Source of the DNA: M30B80 sp965656935
GTDB taxonomy: Bacteria; Pseudomonadota; Alphaproteobacteria; Rhodobacterales; Rhodobacteraceae
Assembly: GCA_965656935.1 (NCBI GenBank)
Contig: CBFHMG010000003.1
Location: 62,001-126,000, forward strand
DNA length: 64,000 nucleotides
Reading direction: 5' to 3'
The notes below the pieces were generated by a model that searched no databases, was not told the origin of the DNA, and saw only the letters and a list, made by a program, of their open reading frames with translations. Positions 34,722-44,160 of this stretch are shown here, in pieces; positions within the stretch are counted from its first letter, which is position 1, and each line of letters opens with the position of its first letter. Both the position numbers and the translations under genes were made by a program.

Positions 34722-35615
34722 ATGACTGCCCAGATTATCGACGGCAAAGCCTTCGCGGCCAAACTGCGCGCCCAAGTGGCCGAGCAGGTGACAACCCTCA
34801 AAGACGCGCATGGTATCACGCCCGGTCTGGCGGTTGTTCTGGTGGGCGAAGACCCTGCAAGTCAGGTCTATGTCCGCTCCAAGGGGAAGCTGACCGTTGA
34901 GGTTGGGATGAATTCCTATGAGCATAAGCTGGATGCCGCGACCTCGCAGGAAGATTTGCTGGCGCTGATTGACAAGCTGAATGGCGATCCTGCGGTGCAT
35001 GGCATTTTGGTTCAATTGCCTCTGCCTGCACATCTGGATAGTGAATTGGTGATCAATTCGATTGACCCTGCCAAGGATGTCGACGGGTTCCATATTTCCA
35101 ATGTGGGGCTTTTGGGCACGGGGCAGAAAAGCATGGTGCCCTGCACGCCGCTTGGCTGTTTGATGATGTTGCGTGATCACCATGGCAGCCTGTCTGGCAT
35201 GAATGCTGTGGTTGTCGGGCGCTCGAATATTGTGGGCAAGCCGATGGCGCAATTGCTGCTTGGCGATAGCTGCACGGTCACGATCGCCCATTCGCGGACC
35301 AAGGATTTGCAGGAGGTGTGCCGCCGCGCCGATATTCTGGTGGCAGCGGTTGGACGCCCCGAAATGGTCACAGGCGATTGGGTCAAACCCGGTGCCACGG
35401 TGATTGATGTGGGCATCAACCGGATTGAGGGCGAGCAGGGCAAGACCAAGCTGGTCGGCGATGTTGCATTCGAGAGTGCTGCTGCCGTCGCCGGCGCCAT
35501 CACGCCTGTGCCCGGCGGTGTGGGGCCTATGACGATTGCCTGCTTGCTGGCCAATACGCTGACGGCTTGCGCCCGCGCGAACGGCTTGCCCGAGCCTGAG
35601 GGCCTCACGGCCTAA
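34722..35615 (+). CDS. folD: Bifunctional methylene-THF dehydrogenase / methenyl-THF cyclohydrolase
   Basis: Interconverts 5,10-methylene-, methenyl- and 10-formyl-tetrahydrofolate with NADP. The 297-residue protein shows VGEDPASQVYVRSKGK (near residues 42-57, with the catalytic Lys of YVxxK), VQLPLPAHLD and the Rossmann segment VVGRSNIVGKPMAQLL (near 165-180), and the C-terminal PVPGGVGPMTIACLLANT. Together with fhs it channels formate-derived carbon. It is convergent with pdeM, 15 bases between the two stops. Confidence 0.96.
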   Translation: MTAQIIDGKAFAAKLRAQVAEQVTTLKDAHGITPGLAVVLVGEDPASQVYVRSKGKLTVEVGMNSYEHKLDAATSQEDLLALIDKLNGDPAVHGILVQLPLPAHLDSELVINSIDPAKDVDGFHISNVGLLGTGQKSMVPCTPLGCLMMLRDHHGSLSGMNAVVVGRSNIVGKPMAQLLLGDSCTVTIAHSRTKDLQEVCRRADILVAAVGRPEMVTGDWVKPGATVIDVGINRIEGEQGKTKLVGDVAFESAAAVAGAITPVPGGVGPMTIACLLANTLTACARANGLPEPEGLTA

Positions 35616-35630
35616 GCACAGCGCTTTTCG

Positions 35631-36317
35631 TTAAACGGGGATCATCAAGGGCGGGCTGTTGAGCAAAATGGCCCGCGGCTGATCCTGCATCAGGCTGGTC
35701 AGGGCAGGGTCATCGGCGAACAGCCCGCCTGTATAGGTGCCATAGGCGGGCAAGATCACACGCCGCTCATCAAGCAAGAAACAAGGCCGCGAGATCACAC
35801 GCCCGCCTGCGCCAAGCCGCGCTTTGGGGTGGTAATGGCCCGATACCTCGCCCTGCGGGCCACCGGCGCGCGCCATATGGCAAAAGAACAGGGGGCCAAG
35901 GGCCAGTTCGGCCAGATGCGTTCCCGCCAAATCCACAGGCCCGGGATCATGGTTGCCCTCGATCCAAATCCAACGCCGCCCCGCCATCATCGGCGCAAGC
36001 CTGAGGCTCAACTCCGCTTGAACGGCTTCTGCCGCCTCCAGATCATCGAAACTATCGCCAAGGCAGATCACGGTTTTGGGGGCCGTGGCCGCGATATCTT
36101 CAGACAATCGATTGAGGGTTTCTTCAACCTCATAGGGCGGTAGCATTGTGCCACTGCGCCGCGCCATTCGCTCGGATTTTCCAAGATGAAGGTCTGAGAC
36201 ACATAGAACCGCTTCGTCAGGCCACCAAAGGGCACCTGAGGATAACGCTGTCAGAAGCGTTCCCGAAAAAGCAAAGTCCAGCGCGTCCATAGGCCCTTGG
36301 GTGGCATGGGATTGCAT
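35631..36317 (-). CDS. pdeM: Ligase-associated metallophosphoesterase PdeM
   Basis: Calcineurin-like phosphoesterase of the PdeM type that accompanies a helicase and often an ATP-dependent DNA ligase in a DNA-damage gene set. Motifs visible are CVSDLHLGKSERMARR (D/H metal site), CLGDSFDDLE, WIEGNHDPG and VSGHYHPKARL, in canonical order. About 228 residues. The start is uncertain: TTG at 36326, ATG at 36317 (GAGGG 11 bases ahead) and ATG at 36290 are all in frame; I take 36317. It begins a few bases after the helicase stop, so the two are one operon. Confidence 0.85.
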   Translation of the reverse strand: MQSHATQGPMDALDFAFSGTLLTALSSGALWWPDEAVLCVSDLHLGKSERMARRSGTMLPPYEVEETLNRLSEDIAATAPKTVICLGDSFDDLEAAEAVQAELSLRLAPMMAGRRWIWIEGNHDPGPVDLAGTHLAELALGPLFFCHMARAGGPQGEVSGHYHPKARLGAGGRVISRPCFLLDERRVILPAYGTYTGGLFADDPALTSLMQDQPRAILLNSPPLMIPV

Positions 36318-36330
36318 TTGGCGCAAGCCC

Positions 36331-38742
36331 TCACACCTTCAGCCCTGCAAGGGTCATTAGGCGTGTGGCTTCTTCCTCCATCAGCTTTTGCTCGGCTAAG
36401 CCTTTGACGGGAATGCGGCCTGCCTCAAGAAACAGGGGCGCGGCCAATGGTGTAACACGCTCAAGCTCGACATGGTCGATGCGGGTACCGATGCGCTCAA
36501 GCATCTCTTCGATGCGGCCGAAATCAACCAAACCGCGCATGGCTTCGTTGCGGGTGATCTCAAGCATCACATGATCAGGGTCATATTTGCGCAAGGTGTC
36601 ATAGAGGATATCGGTGGAGAAGGTCGCCTGTCGCCCTGTCTTGCGTTTGCCGGGTGAATTGCGCTCGATCAGGCCTGCGATGATCGCCGAGGATTTGAAA
36701 GTGCGTTTCATCACCGCGTTATCGGCAAGCCATGTCTCCAATGTCTCGATCAGGCTGTCGCGTGCAAAAAGTGGGGCAGGGTCGCGCAATGGCTCAAGCC
36801 CCCAGATCAGGGTGGCGTAATCGGTTGCGACAAAGCCAAGCGGGTTCAGCCCCTCGCGCTCCATGCGTTGGGTCAGCAAAAGCCCAAGCGTCTGCTGCGC
36901 ATTGCGGCCTGCAAACCCGTAGACACAGATATGGGCGCGGCCATCATGGGGGAAGCTCTCGACCAGAAGGCGTTCGCGTTCGGGCAGTTTGGAGAGCTTG
37001 CGCTGCAGCTTTAGCCAATCGCGGGTATGGACGGGCAGATCGGGCCAATCCTGTTGCTGGAACATCGCAAGAATGCGGTCCGAGAGCTGCGTGGAAGTTG
37101 CGAATTTCGTGCCCATGAAGGTCGCGATTTTGGGCTTGAGATTGGGGGTGCGGCTGACCTCGACCACCATCTCGCGCATACCCTCATAACGCACGATTTG
37201 CCCGCCGATCAAAAAGGTATCCCCCTTGCGCAAGGTCGAGGCGAAATATTCCTCAACCTCGCCCAAAGGCGCGCCGCCACGGGTTTTTTGATAGCGCACC
37301 TTCATCTTGTCAGCATCCACGATGGTGCCGATATTCATTCGGATTTGCGTGGCAGCCCTTGGGTCGCGCAATTGCCATGGCCCGCCCTCTTCACGCTGCA
37401 AGAGGCGCTGCCACCGATCATAGGCGCGCAAGGCATAGCCGCCCGTGGCGCAAAATTGCAGGCAGCGATCAAAGCTTTCGCGCGAGAGGTCGGAATAGGC
37501 GCCCGCGCTGTGGATTTCGGCGAAAAGATCATCTGCCATGAAGGGGCCTGCCGCCGCGCGGATCAAGATATGCTGGCACAAAACATCCAGAGGGCCGGAA
37601 TGATCTGTATCGCCATCAAGGCTGCGGGCTTTGACCGCTTGCAGGGCGGCGATGCATTCCACCACCTCAAAGCGGTTGGCGGGCACCAGAAGGGCCTTGG
37701 AGGGGGCGTTATAGCGGTGATTGGCACGCCCGATGCGCTGTACCAATCGCTTGACGTTTTTCGGCGCGCCCACCTGTATCACCAGATCGACATCCCCCCA
37801 GTCGATCCCTAGATCAAGCGAGCCTGTGCAAACAATCGCACGCAGATCGCCTGCCACCATCGCGGCCTCGACCTTTTCGCGTTGCTCGCGCGCCAAAGCG
37901 CCATGGTGGATGCCTATGGGAAGCTGGTCGTCATTGGCCAGCCACAGATGGTGAAAGAAAATCTCGGCCTGCGCGCGAGTATTGTGAAAGATCAGCGTGG
38001 TGCGGTGTTTCTTGACCTGTTCCAGAACGGCAGGAATGGCATAGCGCCCGCCGCCCCCTGACCAAGGGGGCTGTTCATCAGTTTGCAGCATGCTGATATC
38101 GGGATCAGGGCCAGGGTCGGCTTGCAAAATGGCGCATGGATCAGGGTGGCGGGCCAGCAGATGCGCGATGGCGGCTGGATCCTCTACCGTGGCCGAAAGC
38201 CCCACGCGCCGCAAACCCGGTGCCAAGCTTGAAAGCCGCGAGAGCGCGAGCATCAATTGATCGCCCCTTTTGGATTCCGCCAAAGCATGGATTTCATCCA
38301 CGATGATCCGCTTGAGCCCTGCAAAGGTGCGCCCCGCATCTTCATAGGACACAAGAAGCGCAAGGCTTTCTGGCGTGGTCAGCAGGATATGGGGCGGATC
38401 GGCGCGTTGGCTGCGCTTGCGCGAGGATGGGGTGTCGCCGGTGCGATCCTCGATACGGATGGGCAGGCCCATCTCGGCAACTGGGCCTGAGAGGTTGCGT
38501 TTGATATCGGCGGCAAGGGCCTTGAGCGGCGAGACATAAAGCGTATGCAGCCCCTTATGGTTCCCTTCGGCCAGTTCAACCAAGGAGGGCAGAAACCCCG
38601 CCATCGTCTTGCCCCCACCTGTGGGGGCGATCAGCAATTGGCAAGGCTCCTGCGCGCGGTCCAGCATCTCCAATTGATGGGGATGCGGGTGCCAGTTGCG
38701 CGCGGTGAACCAAGCGCCAATCTCGGGGGGAAGGGCTGTCAT
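36331..38742 (-). CDS. Ligase-associated DEXH-box DNA helicase (Lhr-like)
   Basis: Superfamily-2 helicase of the Lhr-Core type, 803 residues. Motif I is APTGGGKTMAGFLPSL (near residues 39-54), motif II VDEIHALAES (near 148), motif III LSATVEDP, and motifs V/VI CTGSLDLGIDWGDVDLVIQVG and RIGRANHR. After the helicase core comes the winged-helix and Lhr-specific region with FLIGGQIVRYEGMREMVVEVSR. It lies directly upstream of pdeM, the pairing seen in bacterial DNA-damage repair sets. The matching ligase and exonuclease genes are not adjacent here. Often annotated lhr. Confidence 0.92.
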   Translation of the reverse strand: MTALPPEIGAWFTARNWHPHPHQLEMLDRAQEPCQLLIAPTGGGKTMAGFLPSLVELAEGNHKGLHTLYVSPLKALAADIKRNLSGPVAEMGLPIRIEDRTGDTPSSRKRSQRADPPHILLTTPESLALLVSYEDAGRTFAGLKRIIVDEIHALAESKRGDQLMLALSRLSSLAPGLRRVGLSATVEDPAAIAHLLARHPDPCAILQADPGPDPDISMLQTDEQPPWSGGGGRYAIPAVLEQVKKHRTTLIFHNTRAQAEIFFHHLWLANDDQLPIGIHHGALAREQREKVEAAMVAGDLRAIVCTGSLDLGIDWGDVDLVIQVGAPKNVKRLVQRIGRANHRYNAPSKALLVPANRFEVVECIAALQAVKARSLDGDTDHSGPLDVLCQHILIRAAAGPFMADDLFAEIHSAGAYSDLSRESFDRCLQFCATGGYALRAYDRWQRLLQREEGGPWQLRDPRAATQIRMNIGTIVDADKMKVRYQKTRGGAPLGEVEEYFASTLRKGDTFLIGGQIVRYEGMREMVVEVSRTPNLKPKIATFMGTKFATSTQLSDRILAMFQQQDWPDLPVHTRDWLKLQRKLSKLPERERLLVESFPHDGRAHICVYGFAGRNAQQTLGLLLTQRMEREGLNPLGFVATDYATLIWGLEPLRDPAPLFARDSLIETLETWLADNAVMKRTFKSSAIIAGLIERNSPGKRKTGRQATFSTDILYDTLRKYDPDHVMLEITRNEAMRGLVDFGRIEEMLERIGTRIDHVELERVTPLAAPLFLEAGRIPVKGLAEQKLMEEEATRLMTLAGLKV

Positions 38743-38812
38743 GCCCTAGACATAGGCCGCCATAAGGCGTGAGCCAACGGATAGGTAAGGCAAAAGCGGG
38801 AAAGCGGCCTGA

Positions 38813-40138
38813 TTAGCGCACGATCTTTTCTTCGCGGACATACATGTTTTCCCATGCCCGATCGAGGAGGTCTGGCCGCATCTGGTAGGGGATACCTTCG
38901 AAATCGCAAATCGCGATGATCTGATCCAGCAGGAAGGGCGCGTGGTAATTGGCATAGACATTGTCGATGCTGGGATATTTCTTCTTGAGGAGATGCAGCA
39001 AAGACGCCTCGTCCAGCGGGACCTTCTTTTTGCGCGCGACCATTGCGAAAATCTTGAGGAATTGTTCCTGCGTTGGACCCGCAATTTTGACCTTGAAAAA
39101 GATACGGCGCAAAGCGGCTTGGTCGAAAATCTCGTTCGGGTGGAAGTTGGTCGAGAAAATTACCAATGTGTCGAAGGGCACTTCGAATTTCTCACCCGAT
39201 TGCAGAGCCAGAATATCATAGCCCATTTCCATCGGAACGATCCAGCGGTTGATCAGTGTCTGGGGCGGTTCTTCCTGACGGCCAAGGTCATCCACGATGA
39301 ACACGCCACCCGTTGATTTAAGCTGCAGGCTGGCCTGATAGGTGCGGCTGACGGAATTGTATTTCAAATCCAGCATATCCAACGTCAATTCACCGCCCGT
39401 CATCACAGTGGGACGGGTGCATAGGATATAACGCGTATCATGCAAAATCATGGATTTGCGCAATGCCGACGGATTAACATCAGGTGTATCGGCTTGGCTG
39501 ACAGGTGTATGCACGATCGGGTCGAACAGCGTGATGACCTGACCTGCGTAGAACACGGCATGTGGTACATAAATATTGTCGCCCATTGCGGAACGGATGC
39601 CTTCCGCAATCGAGGATTTACCATTGCCGGGCGGTCCATACATCAGGACCGAGCGCCCTGATCCAACGGCTGGACCAAGCTGGTCGATCAGACCATCTGG
39701 CAAGACCAGGTGCCCCATGGATTTCGTGAGCATATCCCGTGTGAGGTTGATATCACGGATCGATTGCCGCTTGGCCTGAAGTTTATAAGCCTCAAGCGGG
39801 ACAGGCATTGCGCCGAAATATTCGGATTGCTTGAGCGCATCCATCGCGCGGGCCTTGCCGCTTTCGGTGAGTTGGAACCCCATCTCGCCCTGCGATGTAG
39901 CATGAAGGGTGCCTGTCGCCTGCAAAAGGTTCATGTCGCGCAAAGCGTCGATCAATTGCTGCGTCAAGGTGACGGGCAGGGCTACGGCCTGTGCGATATC
40001 GGTCGCTGTCTCGACATTCTTGCGGAAGATCGTCTTGAGCAGGATATCCCGCATAACCACGGTCGACAGACCCGTATCGGTCATCTTGCGCAGCGCGGGT
40101 GGCGCGATCGCGTCAGTGCTGGGGGTATGCATATTCAT
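38813..40138 (-). CDS. AAA+ ATPase at the end of the tad pilus locus
   Basis: A 441-residue AAA+ protein of unassigned role. Residues about 25-105 look like a winged-helix region (LLKTIFRKNVETATDIAQAV). The ATPase core has Walker A GPPGNGKSS (168-176), Walker B VFIVDDLGRQ (279-288) and a sensor-like VIFSTNFHPNEIF followed by RRIFFKV. It is not a TadA/GspE secretion ATPase. It lies leftward behind the prepilin peptidase with an 86-base gap, at the end of the tad cluster, hinting at an accessory role in pilus assembly or regulation. Start MNMHTPSTD; a second Met at residue 3 is equally possible. Confidence 0.75.
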   Translation of the reverse strand: MNMHTPSTDAIAPPALRKMTDTGLSTVVMRDILLKTIFRKNVETATDIAQAVALPVTLTQQLIDALRDMNLLQATGTLHATSQGEMGFQLTESGKARAMDALKQSEYFGAMPVPLEAYKLQAKRQSIRDINLTRDMLTKSMGHLVLPDGLIDQLGPAVGSGRSVLMYGPPGNGKSSIAEGIRSAMGDNIYVPHAVFYAGQVITLFDPIVHTPVSQADTPDVNPSALRKSMILHDTRYILCTRPTVMTGGELTLDMLDLKYNSVSRTYQASLQLKSTGGVFIVDDLGRQEEPPQTLINRWIVPMEMGYDILALQSGEKFEVPFDTLVIFSTNFHPNEIFDQAALRRIFFKVKIAGPTQEQFLKIFAMVARKKKVPLDEASLLHLLKKKYPSIDNVYANYHAPFLLDQIIAICDFEGIPYQMRPDLLDRAWENMYVREEKIVR

Positions 40139-40224
40139 GACAAACTCTCGGAGCTGGAGTGGCTATGCGACGACAATACCCAAAGAGATTTGGGGGCCAT
40201 GAAACTCGTTACCGTCAAGGGGCC

Positions 40225-40722
40225 TTAGGCCCAAAGCCCAAGCCCCATGACAAGATAGATCACCAATGCGCCCGAAAGAGCGACACCCATTGGAAACAGT
40301 TTTCCACGCTCCCAAGACACCCAGTCAGGTGTGGCGCGGCGAACGGCGGGAATGCGGCCCGCGCTGCGATGCGTGATCCATGAACCAATGAGCACCATCG
40401 CGAACAACGTCACGAAAAACAGCCCATCCCCTTGCGCAACAAAGGGGGCCATCGCGGCGGCGAATTTCGCATCCCCAGCTCCGACCATGCCAAGCGAGGT
40501 GATCACAAAGCCCGCGACCAGCACGAGCGCCAGCGCCAGCATGCGCCAGCCATAAACCTCAAGCGGCAGAAGGAAGAAGCCGCCAACCGCAAAAACCGCG
40601 AAAAGGGCCAGAACCGAATAATTTGTGATGCGCATATCCCGCAGATCCGTCCAAGAAACATAGAGGCAGATCGGAAGAACGAAGGGCAGGAACCATGCGG
40701 CTTCTTGAAAGGTAATATTCAT
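40225..40722 (-). CDS. cpaA: A24-family prepilin peptidase (CpaA/TadV)
   Basis: Membrane aspartyl peptidase that removes the Flp prepilin leader. The 165-residue protein has about five hydrophobic segments and both catalytic aspartates: Asp26 in SWTDLRDMRI and Asp84 in the GxGD motif MVGAGDAKF (79-87). It lacks the N-methylase half of PilD, as usual for Flp systems. Its start shares one base with the stop of the upstream TPR gene (TGATG at 40722), giving coupled translation. Confidence 0.92.
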   Translation of the reverse strand: MNITFQEAAWFLPFVLPICLYVSWTDLRDMRITNYSVLALFAVFAVGGFFLLPLEVYGWRMLALALVLVAGFVITSLGMVGAGDAKFAAAMAPFVAQGDGLFFVTLFAMVLIGSWITHRSAGRIPAVRRATPDWVSWERGKLFPMGVALSGALVIYLVMGLGLWA

Positions 40723-41576
40723 CAGTTTCTCACCTCTGTATCCAGCGCACGCAGCGCGCGTACGGCAGCATCGAAATGTTGTGGATGCGTATCGATGGCC
40801 TCGGCAAGAAGCCCACGTCCAAGATCAACCTCTCCCTGACGGATCGCTGCCAGAGCCATTGTGTGCAAAAGCTGCGCGCGCTCGACTTGGGTTGTGCGTA
40901 CGAGCGGAAGGTTAAAATCTCCTTGCGCGGCGCGGGCCAGCACGAGGTTGTTTTTGGCTGTAAACAATTCGGGGTTATAGGTGATGGACTCGGTAAAGAG
41001 GCGCTCGGCCGCTTCGAAATCCCCACGGGACAATTTCGAATAGCCCCAATTGTTCAAGACGGACGCTGGCCGCGTGGTCAGGCCGACGGCGGTCTCGTAG
41101 AAACTGTCGGCGCGGTCCCATTCTTGATTCGAGTCTGCAACCATCGCTTCCAGACGGTAGCGTTCATAGGTCTCGAAGGTGGGCGGCACGAGATCAAGCT
41201 GCTCTTCGGCAGTTTCCCATTCGCTGGCGCGGATCAAGGCATCGGCGTAATCGACACGGTCTTGATCAGTGACTTCATCGCTTTGCACGATATCGCGCCA
41301 GATGACGGTGGCTTCGGTGGCGCGGCGCGCGCGGATCAGGCTTTGCCCAAGCCCTCTTTGCAGATCGATCCGGTCGGGATTTTCCTGCGTAGCGCGGCGG
41401 AAATATGCCACGGCCTCATCAGGGTCAGCGGCGGTTAGCATTATGTCATTGAGATTTGACTCATCAATGACATTCAAAGCGTCCATGGAACGATTGACCT
41501 CGCCGCCGGAGTTTTGACATCCAGCGAGCGCAATCGCTAATCCACAGACCATACCCGCTCGGTACGTTAGGCGCAT
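40722..41576 (-). CDS. TPR lipoprotein of the tad locus (284 aa)
   Basis: A TadD-like tetratricopeptide lipoprotein presumed to assist pilus assembly at the outer membrane. The 284-residue precursor has a signal sequence with lipobox ALAGC (Cys20), then helical repeats such as AVAYFRRATQENPDRIDLQRGLGQSL, DALIRASEWETAEEQLDLV and NNWGYSKLSRGDFEAAERLFTESITYNPELFTAKN. It is separated from the other TPR gene by 32 bases and overlaps cpaA by one base. Confidence 0.85.
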   Translation of the reverse strand: MRLTYRAGMVCGLAIALAGCQNSGGEVNRSMDALNVIDESNLNDIMLTAADPDEAVAYFRRATQENPDRIDLQRGLGQSLIRARRATEATVIWRDIVQSDEVTDQDRVDYADALIRASEWETAEEQLDLVPPTFETYERYRLEAMVADSNQEWDRADSFYETAVGLTTRPASVLNNWGYSKLSRGDFEAAERLFTESITYNPELFTAKNNLVLARAAQGDFNLPLVRTTQVERAQLLHTMALAAIRQGEVDLGRGLLAEAIDTHPQHFDAAVRALRALDTEVRN

Positions 41577-41608
41577 TTTGCGACCTCTTACTGCTCATGC
41601 CCTTTGTT

Positions 41609-42178
41609 TCATGGGGCTGAGGTGAGGGTATATCTGCCCCCACCGCGGCGGACCAAATCAAAGTGGCTTTGGTTGTTTTCCGCACTATAGCTTGGATTTT
41701 CCATTCTTTCGATAGAAAGTCGCAAGTTTTCGCGAATGGAGTCCGATTGGCCACTATCGAGTGCAAAAGCCTGCTGAAAAACGCGCATGGCTTCGCCATA
41801 TTCACCCTGTTCCATCAAGACGACGCCCAAATTATTCCAAGCAGGCGGAAAATCTTCGTCAAGCTCGATGGCCATTCTGAGGTTTTCTTCGGCTTGGCCC
41901 AATCGCCCCAAACGCAGATTGGCCGATCCGATGCCCGACAGGACATCCGCGGTCAGCCCTTGATCGGCAGCGCCCCTGTAAAAGGCGCGCAGGGCCAAGT
42001 CATATTCGCCCGCATCCATCAAGCGGTGCCCGACCAACACGCCGTCCACGGCATCGCGCAGCACCACGGTTCCCTCGGGCGCGCTTGGGCCCTCGCGCAA
42101 TGCAGCAAGCGTGTCAGGATTTTGCTGACACGCCGCTAGACCGATCAAAGCTGTTATCGTGATGAGCCCCCGCAACAT
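41609..42178 (-). CDS. tadD: TPR lipoprotein of the tad locus, TadD-like (189 aa)
   Basis: Second TPR lipoprotein. The 189-residue precursor has the lipobox IGLAAC (Cys17) and three TPR units: YDLALRAFYRGAADQGLT, LRLGRLGQAEENLRMAIELDEDFPPAWNNLG and YGEAMRVFQQAFALDSGQ. TadD in Aggregatibacter and its relatives is a lipoprotein of this build, and gene order (tadC then tadD) fits; the other TPR gene downstream is an equally possible tadD, so the symbol is tentative. Confidence 0.85.
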   Translation of the reverse strand: MLRGLITITALIGLAACQQNPDTLAALREGPSAPEGTVVLRDAVDGVLVGHRLMDAGEYDLALRAFYRGAADQGLTADVLSGIGSANLRLGRLGQAEENLRMAIELDEDFPPAWNNLGVVLMEQGEYGEAMRVFQQAFALDSGQSDSIRENLRLSIERMENPSYSAENNQSHFDLVRRGGGRYTLTSAP

Positions 42179-42197
42179 CCGCCTCCGTATTTCGTCG

Positions 42198-43175
42198 TTA
42201 GCCCCCGAAATTCTGGGTGATCCCGTAAACCGATGGTCCGATCAGGATCACAAGAAGCGGAGGCACACAAAAGAACATTGTGCCCAGTGTCAGTTTCACG
42301 GGCAGCTTATTCGCCTTTTCCTCGGCGCGCATCACCCGTTTGTCACGCATTTCGCTGCCATAGACCCGAAGCGCATCGGCAATGGAGGTACCGTAGGTCG
42401 TGGCTTGGATCAAAGTTGTGACAAAGCTGTTAACATCTTGCACGCCGACACGTTCTGCCATGTCGCGCAGAACTTGGGTTTTGTCCTTACCCGCTTTCAT
42501 CTCATAGGCGATGATTTCGAATTCTTCGGACAGGGCAGGGTAGGAGGTGCGCATCTCTTTTGCGACGCGGATGATGGCCTGATCAAGGGATTGGCCCGCC
42601 TCGACACAAACCAGCATCAGGTCAAGCGAGTCTGGGAAGCCTGTGATGATTTCCTCTTCGCGCTGCTGCACGCGTTTGGTTACCCAGTATTTCGGGGCCA
42701 TATAACCGATCATGCCGGGAAGAAGCACGGACATGGCCGTGGCCTGAGGCGTCTGACCCGGCGAGATGAGAATATAGATCGTGCCAAGCCCCAGCATACC
42801 AAGGCCAAGGGCCAGCTGCGCGAAATGAAAGGTCTGCACTGCCCCTTTGGAGCGGTAGCCCGCACGGATCAGTTTCAGGCGGATATCGCTGAGTTCTATC
42901 TGGTTCGTTGGCTCCAGATATTGGGCGAAGCGGTCCAGCCTCTGGTCTTTGCCGCCCACACGTAGCCCGCCGTCTTTACCAGATGAGGCTTGGGTCGTTT
43001 TCTGCTGCTCCAGCAGCTTTTCCATCGGGTCTTTTTTGCGGAACAGAACCAGTGGAAGGGCAATCGCAATCATGAGGATGCCCAGACCTGCTGCTACGAA
43101 TAGCGGTCCAAATTCGCCAAGCTGTTCGATGATGAACTGATTGGCCGTATCGATAAGGTTTGTAACAAGTTTCAT
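42198..43175 (-). CDS. tadC: Tad pilus assembly platform protein TadC
   Basis: Inner-membrane T2SF-domain protein partnering TadB. The 325-residue protein has an N-terminal membrane segment (LFVAAGLGILMIAIALPLVLF), the T2SF domain (about 155-290, with FPDSLDLMLVCVEAGQSLDQAI, ALSEEFEIIAYEMKAGK and DVNSFVTTLIQATTYGTSIADALRVYG) and C-terminal hydrophobic helices. Order tadB-tadC and 12-base spacing to tadB support the assignment. Confidence 0.93.
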   Translation of the reverse strand: MKLVTNLIDTANQFIIEQLGEFGPLFVAAGLGILMIAIALPLVLFRKKDPMEKLLEQQKTTQASSGKDGGLRVGGKDQRLDRFAQYLEPTNQIELSDIRLKLIRAGYRSKGAVQTFHFAQLALGLGMLGLGTIYILISPGQTPQATAMSVLLPGMIGYMAPKYWVTKRVQQREEEIITGFPDSLDLMLVCVEAGQSLDQAIIRVAKEMRTSYPALSEEFEIIAYEMKAGKDKTQVLRDMAERVGVQDVNSFVTTLIQATTYGTSIADALRVYGSEMRDKRVMRAEEKANKLPVKLTLGTMFFCVPPLLVILIGPSVYGITQNFGG

Positions 43176-43187
43176 CTGTTGTCTCCC

Positions 43188-44156
43188 TTAGACCTTAATG
43201 TTCACCAGAATTCGCATGAAGAAGAGGTTCAGCCCGAGCATGGCGCCAACGATGATACAGGCGGGCAGAAAGGCTGAAGATTGCATCACATCATCATAGT
43301 AGCCCGGCTGCATGATATTGATCATGATCAGGGCCAGCACCGGAAAGGCGGAGAGGAAATTGCCCGAGAATTTCGCCTCGGAGGTAATCGCGTTTACGCG
43401 GCGGAACAGTTTGAACCGCATGCGGATCACTTGCGCCAAGCCGTTAAGCACCTCTGCGAGGTTACCGCCCGAGGTTTGCGAGATGCCGACCGCAACGGCC
43501 AAGAAGCGCAAATCCTGCATATCCAGACGCTCGGCCATGGTGGCGATCGACTCGGAGACATCAAGGCCATAGGCCGCTTCATCCGCGATGATACCAAGCT
43601 CGGAACCGAGAGGGTCGGCAACTTCTTTCGCAACCGTATTGAGAGCGGCCACAAATGGGTGACCAACGCGCAGGCTGCGCACCAATAATTCGACCGCGTC
43701 AGGCAATTGCTCCTCGATCATGGCGAGGCGTTTTTTGGCTTTGTTGGACACCCAGTAAAAAACGCCACCAACACCCATCAAAACGGAAAGACCAATGCGA
43801 ACAGGGAAAGAGGTGCCTGTCCCCAGTGTCAGCGCCAAAAACGCAACCGCGGCGATCAGGCCCATGACCATAATCATCTGTCTGGGCGTGAAAGCGATAT
43901 TTGCCTTTTGCGCTTTATCCGACAACAGGGAATAGAGCGGGATCGTGCGCGATTTCATATGTTGGTCCATCTCCTTGCGGAGTTTGGCCAAAACATCTTC
44001 GCGGCTGGATCCTTTTTCCAGCATTGTAAGGCGGCGATTGACGCGGGCGTTCAAGCTGATCGATTTGCCGAAAACCATCAGGTAGAGACCTTCGATCAGC
44101 GCAATAACGCCAATGAAAATCCCGATATAAATGAGGGGTTCGATTGAAAGTTGCAT
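43188..44156 (-). CDS. tadB: Tad pilus assembly platform protein TadB
   Basis: Inner-membrane T2SF protein, 322 residues from MQLSIEPLIYIG at 44156; the longer frame reaching 44276 overlaps tadA and is rejected. A first membrane helix near residues 5-28, two more around residues 95-130, then a T2SF domain (EEQLPDAVELLVRSLRVGHPF, LGIIADEAAYGLDVSESIATM, QTSGGNLAEVLNGLAQVIRMRFKL) and C-terminal membrane helices. It begins 4 bases after the tadA stop. Confidence 0.93.
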   Translation of the reverse strand: MQLSIEPLIYIGIFIGVIALIEGLYLMVFGKSISLNARVNRRLTMLEKGSSREDVLAKLRKEMDQHMKSRTIPLYSLLSDKAQKANIAFTPRQMIMVMGLIAAVAFLALTLGTGTSFPVRIGLSVLMGVGGVFYWVSNKAKKRLAMIEEQLPDAVELLVRSLRVGHPFVAALNTVAKEVADPLGSELGIIADEAAYGLDVSESIATMAERLDMQDLRFLAVAVGISQTSGGNLAEVLNGLAQVIRMRFKLFRRVNAITSEAKFSGNFLSAFPVLALIMINIMQPGYYDDVMQSSAFLPACIIVGAMLGLNLFFMRILVNIKV

Positions 44157-44160
44157 GAGA

